DNA of 64,000 nt from assembly GCA_030762895.1 (NCBI GenBank), contig CM061064.1, forward strand, positions 238,288,086 to 238,352,085, in the 5' to 3' direction. Shown here in pieces: positions 41,518 through 53,800 of this stretch (within the stretch, counting starts at the first letter, position 1; every line of letters begins with the position of its first letter). The DNA comes from Sophora flavescens. Lineage: Eukaryota; Streptophyta; Magnoliopsida; Fabales; Fabaceae. The translations under genes and the position numbers were made by a program. The notes under the pieces are model-generated. The model made no database searches. It saw only the letters and a list, made by a program, of their open reading frames with translations, and was not told where the DNA came from.

Positions 41518-41948
41518 AGTTAGGAGTTTACTGCTATGTTCAAACAAAGAATGATGGGGTTTGATCAAGCAGATAGAAACTGAGGCTAAGAGTAAAAGAA
41601 AGATTGCAAAGGAAACAAAGAAAACAACAAGAGTTTATCGTGATTCAGGGCCAATTTTAACCAGACCCCTACATCCACACTGCAGCAGATTTCATTCACT
41701 TGATCATGTTGAATCACCAGCACAATACTTCAAGGATTACACACCTCACTTGCAATCTTAAAGTTTCAATGATCACATTGTAAAATCTACTCTCCTAGTT
41801 ACATGACTTTGGCTTTATGTAACCTATTAGCTAAGACAAAAATCAGTAACACAAGTTACAACAACTATAACTACTAACTGAACAATCTAACTGAATTGGT
41901 TATTACACAACTATCATAACTAACAGGTCTATTCTAACTAATTTAACA
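41518..41948 (-). repeat. Ty1/copia 5' LTR
   Basis: About 431 bp. On the minus strand it begins TGTTAAATTAGTTAGAATAG and ends AAACTCCTAACT before the primer site. The size and internal style fit plant copia LTRs. The end is not a clean CA, so the border is approximate. Confidence 0.7.
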
Positions 41949-43115
41949 TGTTGATGATCCACTCGAGCCTTGTTGATATCTGCATGGTCTTCAACAGTTT
42001 TAAACTTCAGTTACAAAGGGTGGAAATACATTATGTTTTATCTCGATTTTCACGTCGCCACATATAATGCAGCAAATTCAAATTTCTTCATCCAGTATAT
42101 AGTTTAGTGGATAAACTACACTGGATTTTTCCTCTTTCTCAGTAGGGACGACAACATTTGAATACTGATTTGATAGTAGAACAAAATCAGCTTTGGAAAA
42201 CAAGATCAAAACAAAAGATACAAGTACAAAAAAAAAAATACAAGACATGAAACAAATTAAGAGAGTGAGGGAAAATCAATTGTTGCACCATTGTTTCCTC
42301 AAGAAGAAATGTTGTCATTGCCTCTTCCATTTCTTGCCACAACTTATCCATTTCAGAGAGTTCTTCCTCTTCCACTCTTTGAGATGTTTTTTCTGCTTCA
42401 TTCTTTTGCCCCAAGTTTCTTGTTTTCATCCACGGGTCCTTAATGCTTGCCTCCTCTTCTTGAATTGGCACTTTGTTACTATTCCTTAAATATGAATCTA
42501 TCATTTCTTTATAGGCATTTGCATTTAAGGCTCTATCTCTACGAGCTCTTTCTTCGTCATATTTTCTTCTGCTTCTTGATGATGTTGAACGATATCTTTT
42601 CTCCCAATTGCATTTTCTTGAATTTAACCCTTCCCATCTTGGTTCAATATCCATATATATCATCAGGACTAGATGAATTCTTCTTCTCTTGTACCTTAGT
42701 TCTGCTATAACTAGAATGAAATCTTGAAGAAAAATCAAGAACCTTTTATTCATTAACTGACCTTGCAGCATTCTTGTGAGGCTCAACATTTAATATGTTA
42801 ATATACCTAACTTCTCCAGCTTTCATTTCTAAGAAAACCAAAAACCCTTCTCGGAGGAACCAGAAGCCAGAAAGAAGTTGTAGCACAGAGAACTATGCCG
42901 GAAGGTATGCCTGGATCATGCATAATCTTTCTCGTCATGACCCTTACATTATGAGAAGCTGGTCCTAGAGATGTCCAAGCTTGTGCTATAAAAGCACCAA
43001 CATCATTACAAAAGCAGATTATCATCCTCCCTACAAGAGCCAGCATAGTGTGTTGTGTGTGTGTGAATTAAATTCGAAAGAAGAAAAAAAAAGAAAGAAA
43101 GATGAGATGTCATTT
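41949..43115. other. Spacer with an unassigned reading frame
   Basis: Apart from the 42187-42789 reading frame described separately, nothing firm is seen. A frame at 42807-43046 (minus) encodes about 79 residues without a recognisable motif. The end of the stretch is GT-rich then A-rich (43040-43100). Confidence 0.4.
42187..42789 (-). CDS. 200-codon reading frame, possible host gene fragment
   Basis: Unlike its surroundings this frame has protein-like composition in the middle: basic SSRSRRKYDEERARRDRALN, then NAYKEMIDSYLRN, then a Glu-rich stretch with EEEELSEMDKLWQEMEEAM. The pattern recalls the linker before the helicase domain of plant CLASSY-type SNF2 proteins, but this is from memory and uncertain. 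The N-terminal 50 and C-terminal 30 residues look like read-through of AT-rich DNA. There is no helicase motif. It could be an exon fragment carried by a transposon, a pseudogene, or chance. Confidence 0.3.
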   Translation of the reverse strand: MLSLTRMLQGQLMNKRFLIFLQDFILVIAELRYKRRRIHLVLMIYMDIEPRWEGLNSRKCNWEKRYRSTSSRSRRKYDEERARRDRALNANAYKEMIDSYLRNSNKVPIQEEEASIKDPWMKTRNLGQKNEAEKTSQRVEEEELSEMDKLWQEMEEAMTTFLLEETMVQQLIFPHSLNLFHVLYFFFCTCIFCFDLVFQS

Positions 43116-43179
43116 ACTCATGATATATATACCACAACGAGTAAATGACTCATGATATATATACCACAACGAGTAAATG
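43116..43179. repeat. 32-bp tandem duplication
   Basis: Two adjacent copies of a 32-bp unit that starts ACTCATGATATATATACC and ends with a CACAACGAGTAAATG segment. They are followed by a second direct duplication of ATGGTAATGCTCCAAATC (43179 and 43236 areas). Confidence 0.85.
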
Positions 43180-43260
43180 GTAATGCTCCAAATCTAATCA
43201 ATACTTCTTCACACACACACAACACACTTAAAAATGGTAATGCTCCAAATCTAATCAATA

Positions 43261-43740
43261 CTTCTTCTCATTTCATCATTTCTAATTTTATTTCCTTATC
43301 AGATCTTCAACAAGCTCTGAGTGTTCGCACTAAACAAAACCAGAAAACGCCTTGCTCATGCCTCTGATCTTAAACAGAGTAATGCTCTTCATGATTTGTA
43401 CTTGTGTTCAATACTTCTTCGCTGATTTCATCATTTCTAATCTTATTTCCTTATCTGATCTTCAACAAGCTCTGAGCAGATTTTTGTTCGCAAACAAACA
43501 CCAGAAAACGCCTTGCTCATGCTTCTGATCTTAAACAGAGTAATGCTCTTCAAGATTTGTACTTGTGTTCAATCCTTTTTCGCTCATTTCATCATTTCTA
43601 ATTTTCTTTCCTTATCTCAACAAGCTTTGAGCAGCTTTTTGTTCGCACGAAACAAACACCAGAAAACGCCTTGCTCATGCTTCTCTTAAACAGAGTAATG
43701 CTCTTCATGATTTGTACTTGTTTGTTAATGGTTTATGTTC
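43261..43740. repeat. Three tandem copies of a 155-160-bp unit
   Basis: The unit includes ATTTCATCATTTCTAAT (starts 43270, 43425, 43586), then CAACAAGCTCTGAGC, then CCAGAAAACGCCTTGCTCATG, then ACAGAGTAATGCTCTTC. Copies differ by small indels. No long frame runs through it. The origin is unknown. Confidence 0.85.
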
Positions 43741-44258
43741 TGTTTTTTTTATACAAATTAGTCATTATCGGATATTAATGTTAGTGTATGTGTGCACTTT
43801 GTGGTGCATCAGAATCACGAAGGAAGAATGTCTGTGTGAGCGATTTCGTTGCAACGACCGAAAGAGAACAAAAAAAAGTATCTAATTTTCGCTCAGTCTA
43901 GCATAAGTGTTTAGTAAGTTCCACTTTTCTCCCTTGTTATTAAACTTCTCATGAATTACTTTTTTTTTAATGCATTAATTTCTCTTCATGATTTGTACTT
44001 GTGTGTTAAATCCAGTGTCTGAAATAATAAAAAAATAAATTGAGTGTGAAAAACTTTTCAATAAAATAACAAGTATATATTGAGTAAAATTATTATTTAA
44101 TATAAAGATAAAAATAATAGATGATAAAATCCAGTAAAAATGTCACTTTTGACATAATAATAAATTAATAAGAGATGAATTTAAGTTGAAAAATTCACTT
44201 TTAAAATAAGTTTTAATGATTATTTTGATCCCTATAAATAGAGAGAGATTTTATTTTA
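43741..44258. other. AT-rich spacer
   Basis: No gene or element is seen. It is AT-rich with short A and T runs. Confidence 0.5.
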
Positions 44259-44953
44259 GGCTTTGTTTGGTAAAAACTAGCGGATAAGCTAGCAGATAGC
44301 GGATAAGCTAGCGGATTGGATTTGAAGTGTTTGGTAAAACTAGCGGTTGGACTAGCTGATTAATGTAAAATTATATAAAAGGACATGTTTGCATGGGTTT
44401 TTTTATATAAGTTATATATATGTATTTTTATATATATTATTTATATTATTTATTTTAAAATAATTATCAATTTAACACTTTAATTTATTGTAAATTATTT
44501 ATCATTTCAATGATTAAAATATTAATTTTTAACTTTAATATTTATTTAGTTTTAGTTATTTTTTATAAGTAATATGGAATAAAAAAAATATTGATATGAT
44601 TTTTAGGCGATTTTTTATAAATAAAAATATAATTCCTCTTTTTTAATCTTAAATATAAATTTAAATAGTGATATTAATTCTAACAAATCAATATTAAAGA
44701 TTTCTATTAGTATTTTATTTTGTTAGTGAAGAATAAGTAAGGAATTTAATTAAGATAGTAAGGATAAAAATGGAAGAAAAAGTGATACGCTATACGCTAT
44801 AAGCTCAAATGCTGCTTCAAGTAGCGTCTGGAAAAAACGCTATACGCTAGTGAAAAAACGCTATACGCTAATTTTAAAACGGTTGCCAAACGGGGCTAAC
44901 TCTCCATCCATTATCCGCTAAACGCTAACGTTTTTGACAAACCAAATGGTGCT
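44259..44953. mobile_element. MITE, Tourist/PIF-like
   Basis: A 695-bp AT-rich element bounded by imperfect inverted repeats (GGCTTTGTTTGGTAAAAACT at the left; AGCACCATTTGGTTTGTCAA at the right, reversed) and flanked by TTA on both sides (44256-44258, 44954-44956). The inner ends carry repeated GCGGATAAGCTAGC and CGCTATACGCTA units. It has no coding capacity. The 3-bp TTA flank supports the PIF/Harbinger group, but a hAT origin is possible. Confidence 0.65.
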
Positions 44954-46447
44954 TTAGTCCCTTCAATTTTTTCACTTAGGTTATTATCTTTAAACGTTTT
45001 AAAAGTTTGGAAATTGTCTCTATCATTAGAGGTATTGAAGTTAACTGATGATGTGATAGATGATATGTCGTTTAATTACTGACATATATTATAAATAAAT
45101 AAAATTTTAATTTCACGTGTTTAATTAAATATTATTTTATTAATTTTAAAACCCACATAGATTATAATTAAATATTATTTTTAAATATTTTTAACAAATT
45201 ATTATTTATTTTTTTAATATTTAATAATATTAAAATAATAATAAATTTTTTTGGTTACTGGACTCTGGAGTGAATTTTGGAAAACAGAAATTCTACTTAT
45301 TTAGAAATTATTTAATAATTAATAATTGAATAACAATAAATATATTTATTAAATAAATAATGATAGATGAATTTGAGTGAGAAATTTTGTTTATGAAATA
45401 ATGAAACAAAAATCGTTCTTAAAAATCATGGTTTATAAAAGTATACTAAGTGACCAAATGTAGTAAATAAATTTATTATTTTAAATAATAATAAAATAAT
45501 AAACAACTGAAGTTAGTGGGCAAGGACCTTATCTAAAACAGTAATAAAATATACGTGCTTAATTCAAAATTACTATTTGAAATAAAAATAAAACAAAAAA
45601 TGTATCGATCCAAAAACTTATTTTTTAAAAAATAAATGATGAAAATATAAAAAAAAAACCATTACTTGAATTAATTTATAACACAATTAGATACGAAACT
45701 GAGTAAAAAAAAGATGCTATTTAAAAAAATATTCATTAAAATAATAAATAAAAAACTTAAGAGAAAAAGTCGGTCTCTGAAATTGTTAATTAAACAAGTC
45801 GAGATAGTTAATATTGAATTTTGTTTAATTAAACAAGAGGATATTGTCAATATATCCGAAATTGTTCAGTTATTTGTCTATCATTATAAATTACATATTA
45901 ATTTTTTTCTAAACCATATAGTCAATATTGAAAAATTCGTATTTCTGACTTAACTATAGATTAAATTATTTAAATGTATTTATATTTTAGTTACTAAGTT
46001 TTCAAATATACTTATATCTTGAAAGTTTTTAAACAGGTCCATATACTTTTAAAAAAATTATAAGAATCTATATACAAATTAAATTATCAAGCCCATGCAT
46101 CGCACTGGTATAAAAACCTAGTTATGTATATATGGTTTTGTTTCTTTTGTTTTTTTTTAAAAAAAAATGGATTCGCTTATTCCCTTATTGACTAATTTTT
46201 CAAGAAAAAAGAAAGAATAAAGGAGCAAACAAAGTTTAACGCATCAACTATAAATTTAGAGTATAATGTTGAAAATTTAATTTGTTCTCTAAAAAAATGT
46301 TGAAAATTTTGTTGAATAATTTACAATGTTTACCATTGAGCAACTTATTTAATTACCTCTTTCTAAAGTTATAAGGATTAAACAAACAAAAAATTATGCT
46401 AGTAACTTTTTTTGTTGTTATTTCATGTGATTATTATATTTGATCTT
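44954..46447. other. AT-rich spacer with a Helitron-like 3' end
   Basis: Very AT-rich, with only short chance frames. At 46092-46122 a near-palindrome CCCATGCATCGCACTGG is followed by TATAAAAACCTAGT. That is the hairpin plus CTAG and target T expected at a Helitron 3' terminus. I could not find the matching 5' end. Confidence 0.4.
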
Positions 46448-47332
46448 TGTGACACCCTAATTCGGGTCATCACATTGTTACCCGTTTGCGGAAATAAAAC
46501 TTAATTTGTTGGTTGCTTTCAGAAAATAATGTTTTCTCAACGCCCATCTTTTCAAAATATGGTGATAATTTTTTTTTCTTTTAACCTCATGACATCAACA
46601 ACGTAATCAAATCACACTTAAATACACAATGTATATAAGTCATACAACTATATTGCCTCATATGTTTTCATACCTAAATCATAATCAATTTTATCCTCAG
46701 AACATAATATAACATAATAGGACCTAAGCTGGTCGTAACTAACTGACACTACAGTCAATAGGAGCAGCACAGCATGCCTCGAACTAGACAGCCTTCTTCT
46801 TCTTGTAGGGATCATACCCCTTGTACGACTATGATATGGTTTTAAGGGTGAGACGCCAATATATGGATTTATCACCATAACTAAATGCGCAACACAAAAG
46901 AAGACACATACACATATACATATTTATAACAACGTACTCATTCATATTATATCACATCGTTTATCAATGGGTTTCACACCCCAAACATCAACGTTGGAAA
47001 ACTATGCATGAACACTTCAATACATCATCTAAACATTCACACCTAATCTCATGAGATATCTCCAACTTCATGATGAGTTGATCAGACTCGATAGTTACCG
47101 GCACACAGCCACAGGCACACAGCCAAAACCCATGACACAGTGTCCAACCTAGGGGCACAGGTGTCACAACGTAGATGGGGCCTCATTGTCCACCCGGCAC
47201 AATAAGAACATCTTTATGATCTACCATGACGCCGCAAGGTAATCACTCGTTTGATCATGGCACGTATGCCAAATGCATGCAAGAAAAACATTTTATTCTC
47301 AACACTTTTCTTTGTGCTATATCTTTATTTGT

Positions 47333-47490
47333 CAAAGCTCTCAAAAGCTTACAACCCATCACCATTTTAAACATCGAATGCTCTCAAAAGCATCATCATT
47401 TTTAAACATCGAATGCTCTCAAAAGCAACATCGTTTTAAACATCGAAGCTCTCAAAAGCTTACGACCCAACATCGTTTTAAACATCTTTA
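47333..47490. repeat. Tandem units of CTCTCAAAAGC...TTTTAAACATCGAA
   Basis: About four diverged copies of a unit near 37 bp within the minus solo LTR, just outside the nested insertion. Small frames across it are translations of the repeat. Confidence 0.8.
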
Positions 47491-48615
47491 CAACTTTTAT
47501 TAACAACACAGGACCTGTAACACCCCGACTTTTCGTCGTTTTCTAATATCAGAAATTTATATAATTATGTTTATATTTTTATCTGAGACTTATAAAATTA
47601 TTTTAAATAAACGGAGTTTACCACTTAACTCTACTTAAATTTAGGAAGCTACGATTAAAATTTAGGTTGGAAAGTTAGGCGAAACTCGGCCCGTGAATTC
47701 CATTGACAGTATAATTATACTGCTCAAAAGACCTAACTTTAATTCGTGAACGAAAGACTTAAGATTTTTATTTTATTTTCTACAATTTTGTATTTTTAGA
47801 ATTATTTCATAAAAAAATAAAATAATTTACGTTTTACGGACGAAATATGCAATCGGGTGAGCGGCAGAATGGATTTCGGAGTTTCCAAGAGCCGATAAAG
47901 AGTTTATCGTAGGATTTTGAGATGATTCATGGGTATGAATCATAATTTTAAGACTAGAAGGTTCTACAGGGTTAAAGTGAAAATTTATGAATTTTACGCT
48001 TAAGTCCCTGAACTTTCTGTTAATTACACTTTTGTCCCTAAGTTAGTTTCTAAATTGTTTTCAAGTGAATTGGGCCAGAATCCTTGTTTCCAATCTCTTA
48101 TTGGACCGTGACTATGAAGCCCAAATTTCTTGTCCATGGATTGATTCCATAAAGCCCATTTGAAACAATATAAGTTTCCTATGTCATTGTTAAGCTTCAG
48201 TCTTTTGGTGGGGCCCCACAAAAATGAATCCAAGCCCAAATTTATTAGGCTCATGCGCAAGCCCATGGGGGAGAAGGGGCTGCCCTCATAATTTTTGGAT
48301 GAGCCAAGATTGTTCTAGAATGTGCTACATTATTCTACAAGATTCTACTACATTCTACTATCTTCTCAAATCTTCTCAAATGTTCTAGGTTTTTCTTAAA
48401 ATATCTCATGAAGAAAAATCAGCCAAGAATAGTCAAGAGAAGACCACATTTAATGTGTCACATGGTCATCATTTCAATTTATTGGCAATTTGCAAAATAG
48501 TGCTTATACTTTTGGAATCATTGCAAAATGGTCCCTAGGAATTATTTGCACTTAAATCCTTTGAACAAGCCAACTCATCCCTACTAGATCCTTCCAAGAT
48601 TGTGCAATCAACCCC

Positions 48616-48623
48616 TATAAATA
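48616..48623 (+). promoter_or_regulatory. TATA box of the nested Tekay-like solo LTR
   Basis: TATAAATA in an ACCCC-TATAAATA-CCCTCCC setting, about 1.1 kb into the LTR. The related LTR at 56956-61590 has the same box at 60500-60507. Confidence 0.6.
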
Positions 48624-49597
48624 CCCTCCCTCACATTTCATTTGGTTCCTATTGCCTTTTTGTTCAAAAAACCTAAAGTTCATAAGCTTTTTAGCATCAT
48701 TTTGTGAAGCAAGTTTTTGGATCTTCACTTGTTTTTGAACTTCAAGAGGTGAATCCTATTCTTCTTCTCTAATCATGTCTATGTTCTTCAATAAATTTCT
48801 TGATTCAAAGTTTATTTCATAGTTGTTCATCACTTTTAAGTTTCTAGATCTAGAACTTTGAAAATTCATAACTAATTCTAGAAAAATCCTTTTGACATGA
48901 AACCAATTGCTATGATCTTATAATAATCTCTATTTTCATCATCTAGAAGCATGTGATCATGATAAATTTCTTTCCTTGATTTCTGGGCTGGGCCGAATCT
49001 AAGACAAAATAGTGTTCATAGGTTTTGTTTCATTTTCATGTCTTGATTCATGATTCAATCTTCTAGTACCTTGATAATTCTTGTATGTAAGTACATAGAA
49101 GATCAAAAAAAATCAAACTCTAACATATTCGTTTCATAAAGGTCGAACCCTAGGTGGATGAGATTTGATGTGTTTTGTTCAAAGTTTTCATTAACGACCT
49201 TAGTAATCAAGCTATTAGTATGTATGCTTAATAAATCCAAGTTGGTTTATCAAACTAAGAACCCTAGCCCCATGAACATGTCAAGGCCGAATTTAGGTAT
49301 ATGAGAGTTAGGAAGTTTTGAGTTTAAAATTTAGTTGTTTAGCCACTAATCCATGATCTTAGTTGATTAAGACCATTAATCCATAATTTAATCATGATTA
49401 GAAATTTTAGAGATTTCTAACCCCAAAACTTCAGCCCTTGGCCGAAACCAACATGTAGGATTTTAGGCTTGATTTAGTTGTTAGTTTGTTGATTGAGTGT
49501 TATGTTTAATGAAGGATAAACTAGATTATCGGGTACGTGCGTTGACGGTTCCCAGATTCACGACAAAGTTTTGAATCGGAAGCTAAGTTCTTCAAGA

Positions 49598-49614
49598 GGT
49601 AAGGGGAGCTTACC
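49598..49614 (+). promoter_or_regulatory. Conserved hairpin with splice-donor-like sequence in Tekay LTRs
   Basis: GGTAAG-GGGAG-CTTACC, preceded by TTCAAGA. Other LTRs here keep the pairing with GGTAAA-GGGAC-TTTACC (36394-36410, minus) and GGTAAG-GGGAG-CTTGCC (52653-52669, minus). The AGGTAAG is also a good 5' splice site. Confidence 0.45.
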
Positions 49615-50759
49615 TGAGGGATTTTCTCAATAACTATTTGCTTTTAGTGTGGTTTATATGATTTATATGTGGTTGTGGTTATTGGTTTTTGTTGTTTACG
49701 TTGTGTTGTTTATCCGTGTATCGGTGTTTGATCTGCTTTTAATTTATTTAATTATCTGCAGTTGTATATTATATTGCTATCATGCATGATCTACCTAGTG
49801 ATAAAATTCTGATAATTGTTGTTGAATGTTATTTGTGAGTGTTGTTTGAGAAGCCTGACAGTGGTCAGTGCACAACCGATTAATCAGATAAAAGCTTTAA
49901 TATGCTATGAAAATTATATTCAATGTTTTATGGGAAATGTTGGAATATAATAGTGGTGGAAAAATATTATTTTGGAAAAATAATGAGTTTTGAGAAATAT
50001 TATTGTTTTAATGATTTGTTAGTGTAAAAGTAATTTATGAGTCACAATGAGAGCAAAACCGTGAAAATATTTTTGTACTGCTAAGTTTTACGTAAGAAAT
50101 TCCGGAATATTATAAAATAGTATTTTATGAAATTAATTGGTGAAAATAAGTTAATTATGATTTTAGAAAATTAATTAAGTGGAAAAAGCTAAATTTTGGC
50201 TTAAAAAGCCTTTAAAATAATATTTGACGGCAAATTTGGAATAGTGTAGATGGCAAGTATTTTGAAACGACAATGCATATTTTGAAGAAGTTAAAACCTC
50301 AAGTGACTCATTGGTTTGTGAAAAACTAAGTTTTATTATTTAAGGATTTTATTAATGAATTTCCAATTTGGAAAATAATTTCTAAAAACCAAAAATTAAT
50401 TCAACGGTGTTAAAAGTGGTGTGGAACTTAGTAACCGAGACGTCGGGGTACTAAGGTTCTGTGTTGTGATGGACTTGGGGTCCTTTGGACTTTGAGGTCC
50501 TAGACTGTATACGTGGTGTATACCGTATTTAAACATTAAAGATGTTTTCTATTACCACGAACCTCTGACTGGTGCATCGGTCGAGGGGTGTCGTGATTGA
50601 GCACTCTGACTGTGAGGTCCTGTGTTTTAATGACAGTTTTAAAGATGGTTAAAACTGTGTGAGTCGTAAGCCATTTTGAGCTTCGACAAATAAAGATTGA
50701 ACACAAAGAAAAGTGTCAAGAACAGAGTGTTTTTGCATGCATTTGGCAGACGTGTCGTT

Positions 50760-50838
50760 ATGTTCTGGCTGCGTGCCTGGTATTCTGGCTGCTTGCCTGG
50801 TGTTCTGGCTGCGTGCCTGGTGTTCTGGCTGCATGCCT
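50760..50838. repeat. Four tandem 20-bp units GTTCTGGCTGCGTGCCTG
   Basis: Units of TGTTCTGGCTGCGTGCCTGG with single changes, in the downstream part of the LTR. Overlapping small ORFs reflect the repeat. Confidence 0.85.
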
Positions 50839-53800
50839 GTGTTTCACCGCATGTCCGTGGATCGCGTGGTTCTGCGGGTGGGCGCGTGGTTGCGTGGGTG
50901 TGGCCTCTGAACTATCGAGTCTGATCAACTCATCACAATGTTGGAGCTCATGATATTAAGTGTGAATGTTTAGATGATGGATATAAGTGTTCATGCATAG
51001 TTTTCCAATGTTAATGTTTGGGGTGTGAAACCAACTGATAAACTGTATGCTATAATTGAGATGTTTATGTATATGTGTATGTGTCTTCTTTTGTGTGAAC
51101 ATTTAGTTATGGTGTTAAATCCATATATTGGCGTCTCACCCTTACAAACATATCAGAGTCGCACAAGGGGTATGATTTCTACAAGAAGGAGAAGGCTGTC
51201 TAGTTCGGGGCATCTTTGTTTGTCGCTTCTATGGGTGGTAGTGTCAGTTAGTTACGACCACCTTAGGTCCTATTGTGTTATATTATGTTTTAAGAATAAA
51301 TTAAACTGGTAAGGATATAGGTGTGAAAACATATGAGGCAGTATAGTTGTATGACTTATATACATTATGTATTTAAGTGTGATTTGATTTCGTTGTTGTT
51401 GTTTTGAGGTTTAAAAAGAAAAGAAAAATTTTATCACCATATTTTGAAAAGATGAACGTTGAGAAAACATTATTTTCTGAAAGCAACCAGCAAATTAAGT
51501 TTATTTCCGCAAACGAGTAGCAATGTGATGACCCGAGTTAGGGTGTCACGGGACCTCAAAGTCCGAGTGCTCAATCACGAAGCTCCTAGACCGTTGCAAT
51601 CAGTCTTAGGTTCGTGGTAATAGAAAACATCTCAAAACGTTTTAACTTCTTTAAGTAGATACCCAGTCTACAACACAACGAACCTTAATACCCCGACGTC
51701 TCGGTTATTAAGTTCCACATCATCGTTTTACATCGTTTTTGTCTGTAAAAAAACAAATCCAAAATAAGACAACGTCTTAAGAACACTAGTACCCCGACAT
51801 CTCGGTTACTAAGTTCTATATCGTCCTTTACGTCGTTAAATAGAACTCATTTAACGAAAATCCTTTCTACTTGAAATTCATTTATAAAACGTCAAATCAT
51901 CAAAAACTCTTTCACTGAAACTTCAATCCTAAAATTAAATCAATTCAGATTAAATTTCTTCTCAAAATAAGTACTGTTGTTTTAAACTTTCACCGTAAAT
52001 AATTTCAAAACTTGCCGTCATTTATCATTTTCCAAGAAAATATTTTTAAAGTCAAACTTTTATTTTTTTTTTTTCTTATTTATTTATTTATTTTATTATT
52101 ATTATTATTATTATTATTTTTATAAAGTATTTTCGAATATTAATTTCACAAAATAACTTTTTTATAATATTTCGAAATTTCTTGCATAAAAATTAGCAGT
52201 ACAAAAACAATTTCACGGTTACGCTCTCACCGTGATTCATAAATTACTTTTACACTAATAAATCATTAAAATAATAATATTTCTCAAAAACTCATTATTT
52301 TTTTTTCGAAAATAATATTTTCCACCATTATTATATTCCAACATTTCCCATAAAACATTGAATATAATTTTCACATCTTATTAAATCTTTTATCTGATTA
52401 ATCGGTTGTGCACTGACCACTTTCAGGCCTCTCAAACAACATTCAACAACATCATCAAACTTATATCACCAGGCAGATCATGCATCATAGCAATATAATA
52501 TACTACTGCAGATAATTAAATAAATTAAAAGTAGATCAATCACCGATATACAGATAAACAACACAACGTAAACAACATAAACAAATAACCACAACCACAG
52601 ATAAATCATATAAACCACACTTAAAGCAAATAGTTATTAAGAAAATCCCTCAGGCAAGCTCCCCTTACCTCTTGAAGATTGAACTAACAACCCCCGTTAA
52701 TCTTCTGATCCCGATCCGATTTTTTTCCTCCGTCAGCTTAAATCAATTAACTCGGATATTTCCTTCAAACGAATTGCAACCAAAATAAATCAAATCAAAC
52801 AACAACACACTTGGCTCATGGAGGTTAGGGTTCGGTTTCAACAACTTTTCTAGGTTAGGAAAATTAAAATTTTGTTAACTTAGGGATTTATGATCCATAA
52901 GTAACTTAAACATGATTAAGCACTTAAACCAAGATTATGAACCAAGAACGTGAACTAAAACTCATCTAGTTCCAAGAACTAGGGTTCGGTTTTCTCAAGA
53001 TCATAGGCTAGAAGTTTTTAAAATTTCTTCAACTCTTGGATTTAATCAACATGCAAAACTTAGAGTTGGATTCAAGTGTTACAAAACTTTTGAATCACAA
53101 AACTATCGAGTGTTCATAGCTAGGGTTTCGGACTTTATGAAACAAATAGATTAGAGTTTGATTTTTGATTTTCTATGTACTTACATACAAGAACTATCAA
53201 GGTACTAGAAGATTGAATCATGAATCAAGACATGAAAATGAAACAAAACCCATGAACATCATTTTTCAATGGATTCGGCCCAGTCCAGAAATTAAGGAAA
53301 TAAATTTCTCATAGTCATATGATTCTAGATGATGAAAATAGAGATGATTATAAGATTAAACCAATTGGTTTCATGTCAAAAGGATTTTTCTAGAATTAGT
53401 TATGAATTTTTGAAGAAAGCTTCAAGAACTTTGAATCATATGAAGAACCTGATGATCAAAGGCATAAACTCAAGAATCTTGTGAAGATAAAAGCTTAGAA
53501 TAGCAAGATTAAGAGAGACTACCTATTGATTATCAAAGAAAATGATGATTTGGATGATGTTCTTCACAAAATCACCTTGGTGTTCTAAGTGTTCTTGAGA
53601 GGTTTAGAGAGAAATATGAAGATTTAGGGCAGTTTCGGTAATCTGGACATATCTCTCACTATACTTGTCCGTTTTGGATGATATTTATGTCTTTGGAAAG
53701 AAGAGAGAAATATGAACAACTTTCATGTAGAAAGTTTTCCGAGATTCAGAATAGAAATGGTCACAATCGCTAGGCAAAATCTGACGAATATGAACACTTA

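Larger units (their letters stand above)
47517..51550 (+). repeat. Nested solo Tekay-like LTR in opposite orientation
   Basis: A 4034-bp LTR from TGTAACACCCCGACTTTTCG to GGGTGTCACG, flanked by GGACC (47512-47516, 51551-51555). The outer LTR sequence is continuous across it (ACACAGGACC to TCAAAGTCCGAGTGCTC). The last two bases are CG instead of CA, probably a later change. Landmarks are TATAAATA at 48616, the GGTAAG/CTTACC hairpin at 49598-49614, and a 20-bp tandem repeat at 50760-50838. Confidence 0.88.

Noticed and set aside
42807..43046. 79-codon minus frame as a gene
   Set aside because: No recognisable motif, no support from context, and the length is within chance for this region.
46648..46878. 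76-codon frame and its counterpart at 51025-51312
   Set aside because: They are equivalent parts of two solo LTRs, conserved as DNA, with differing and broken frames.
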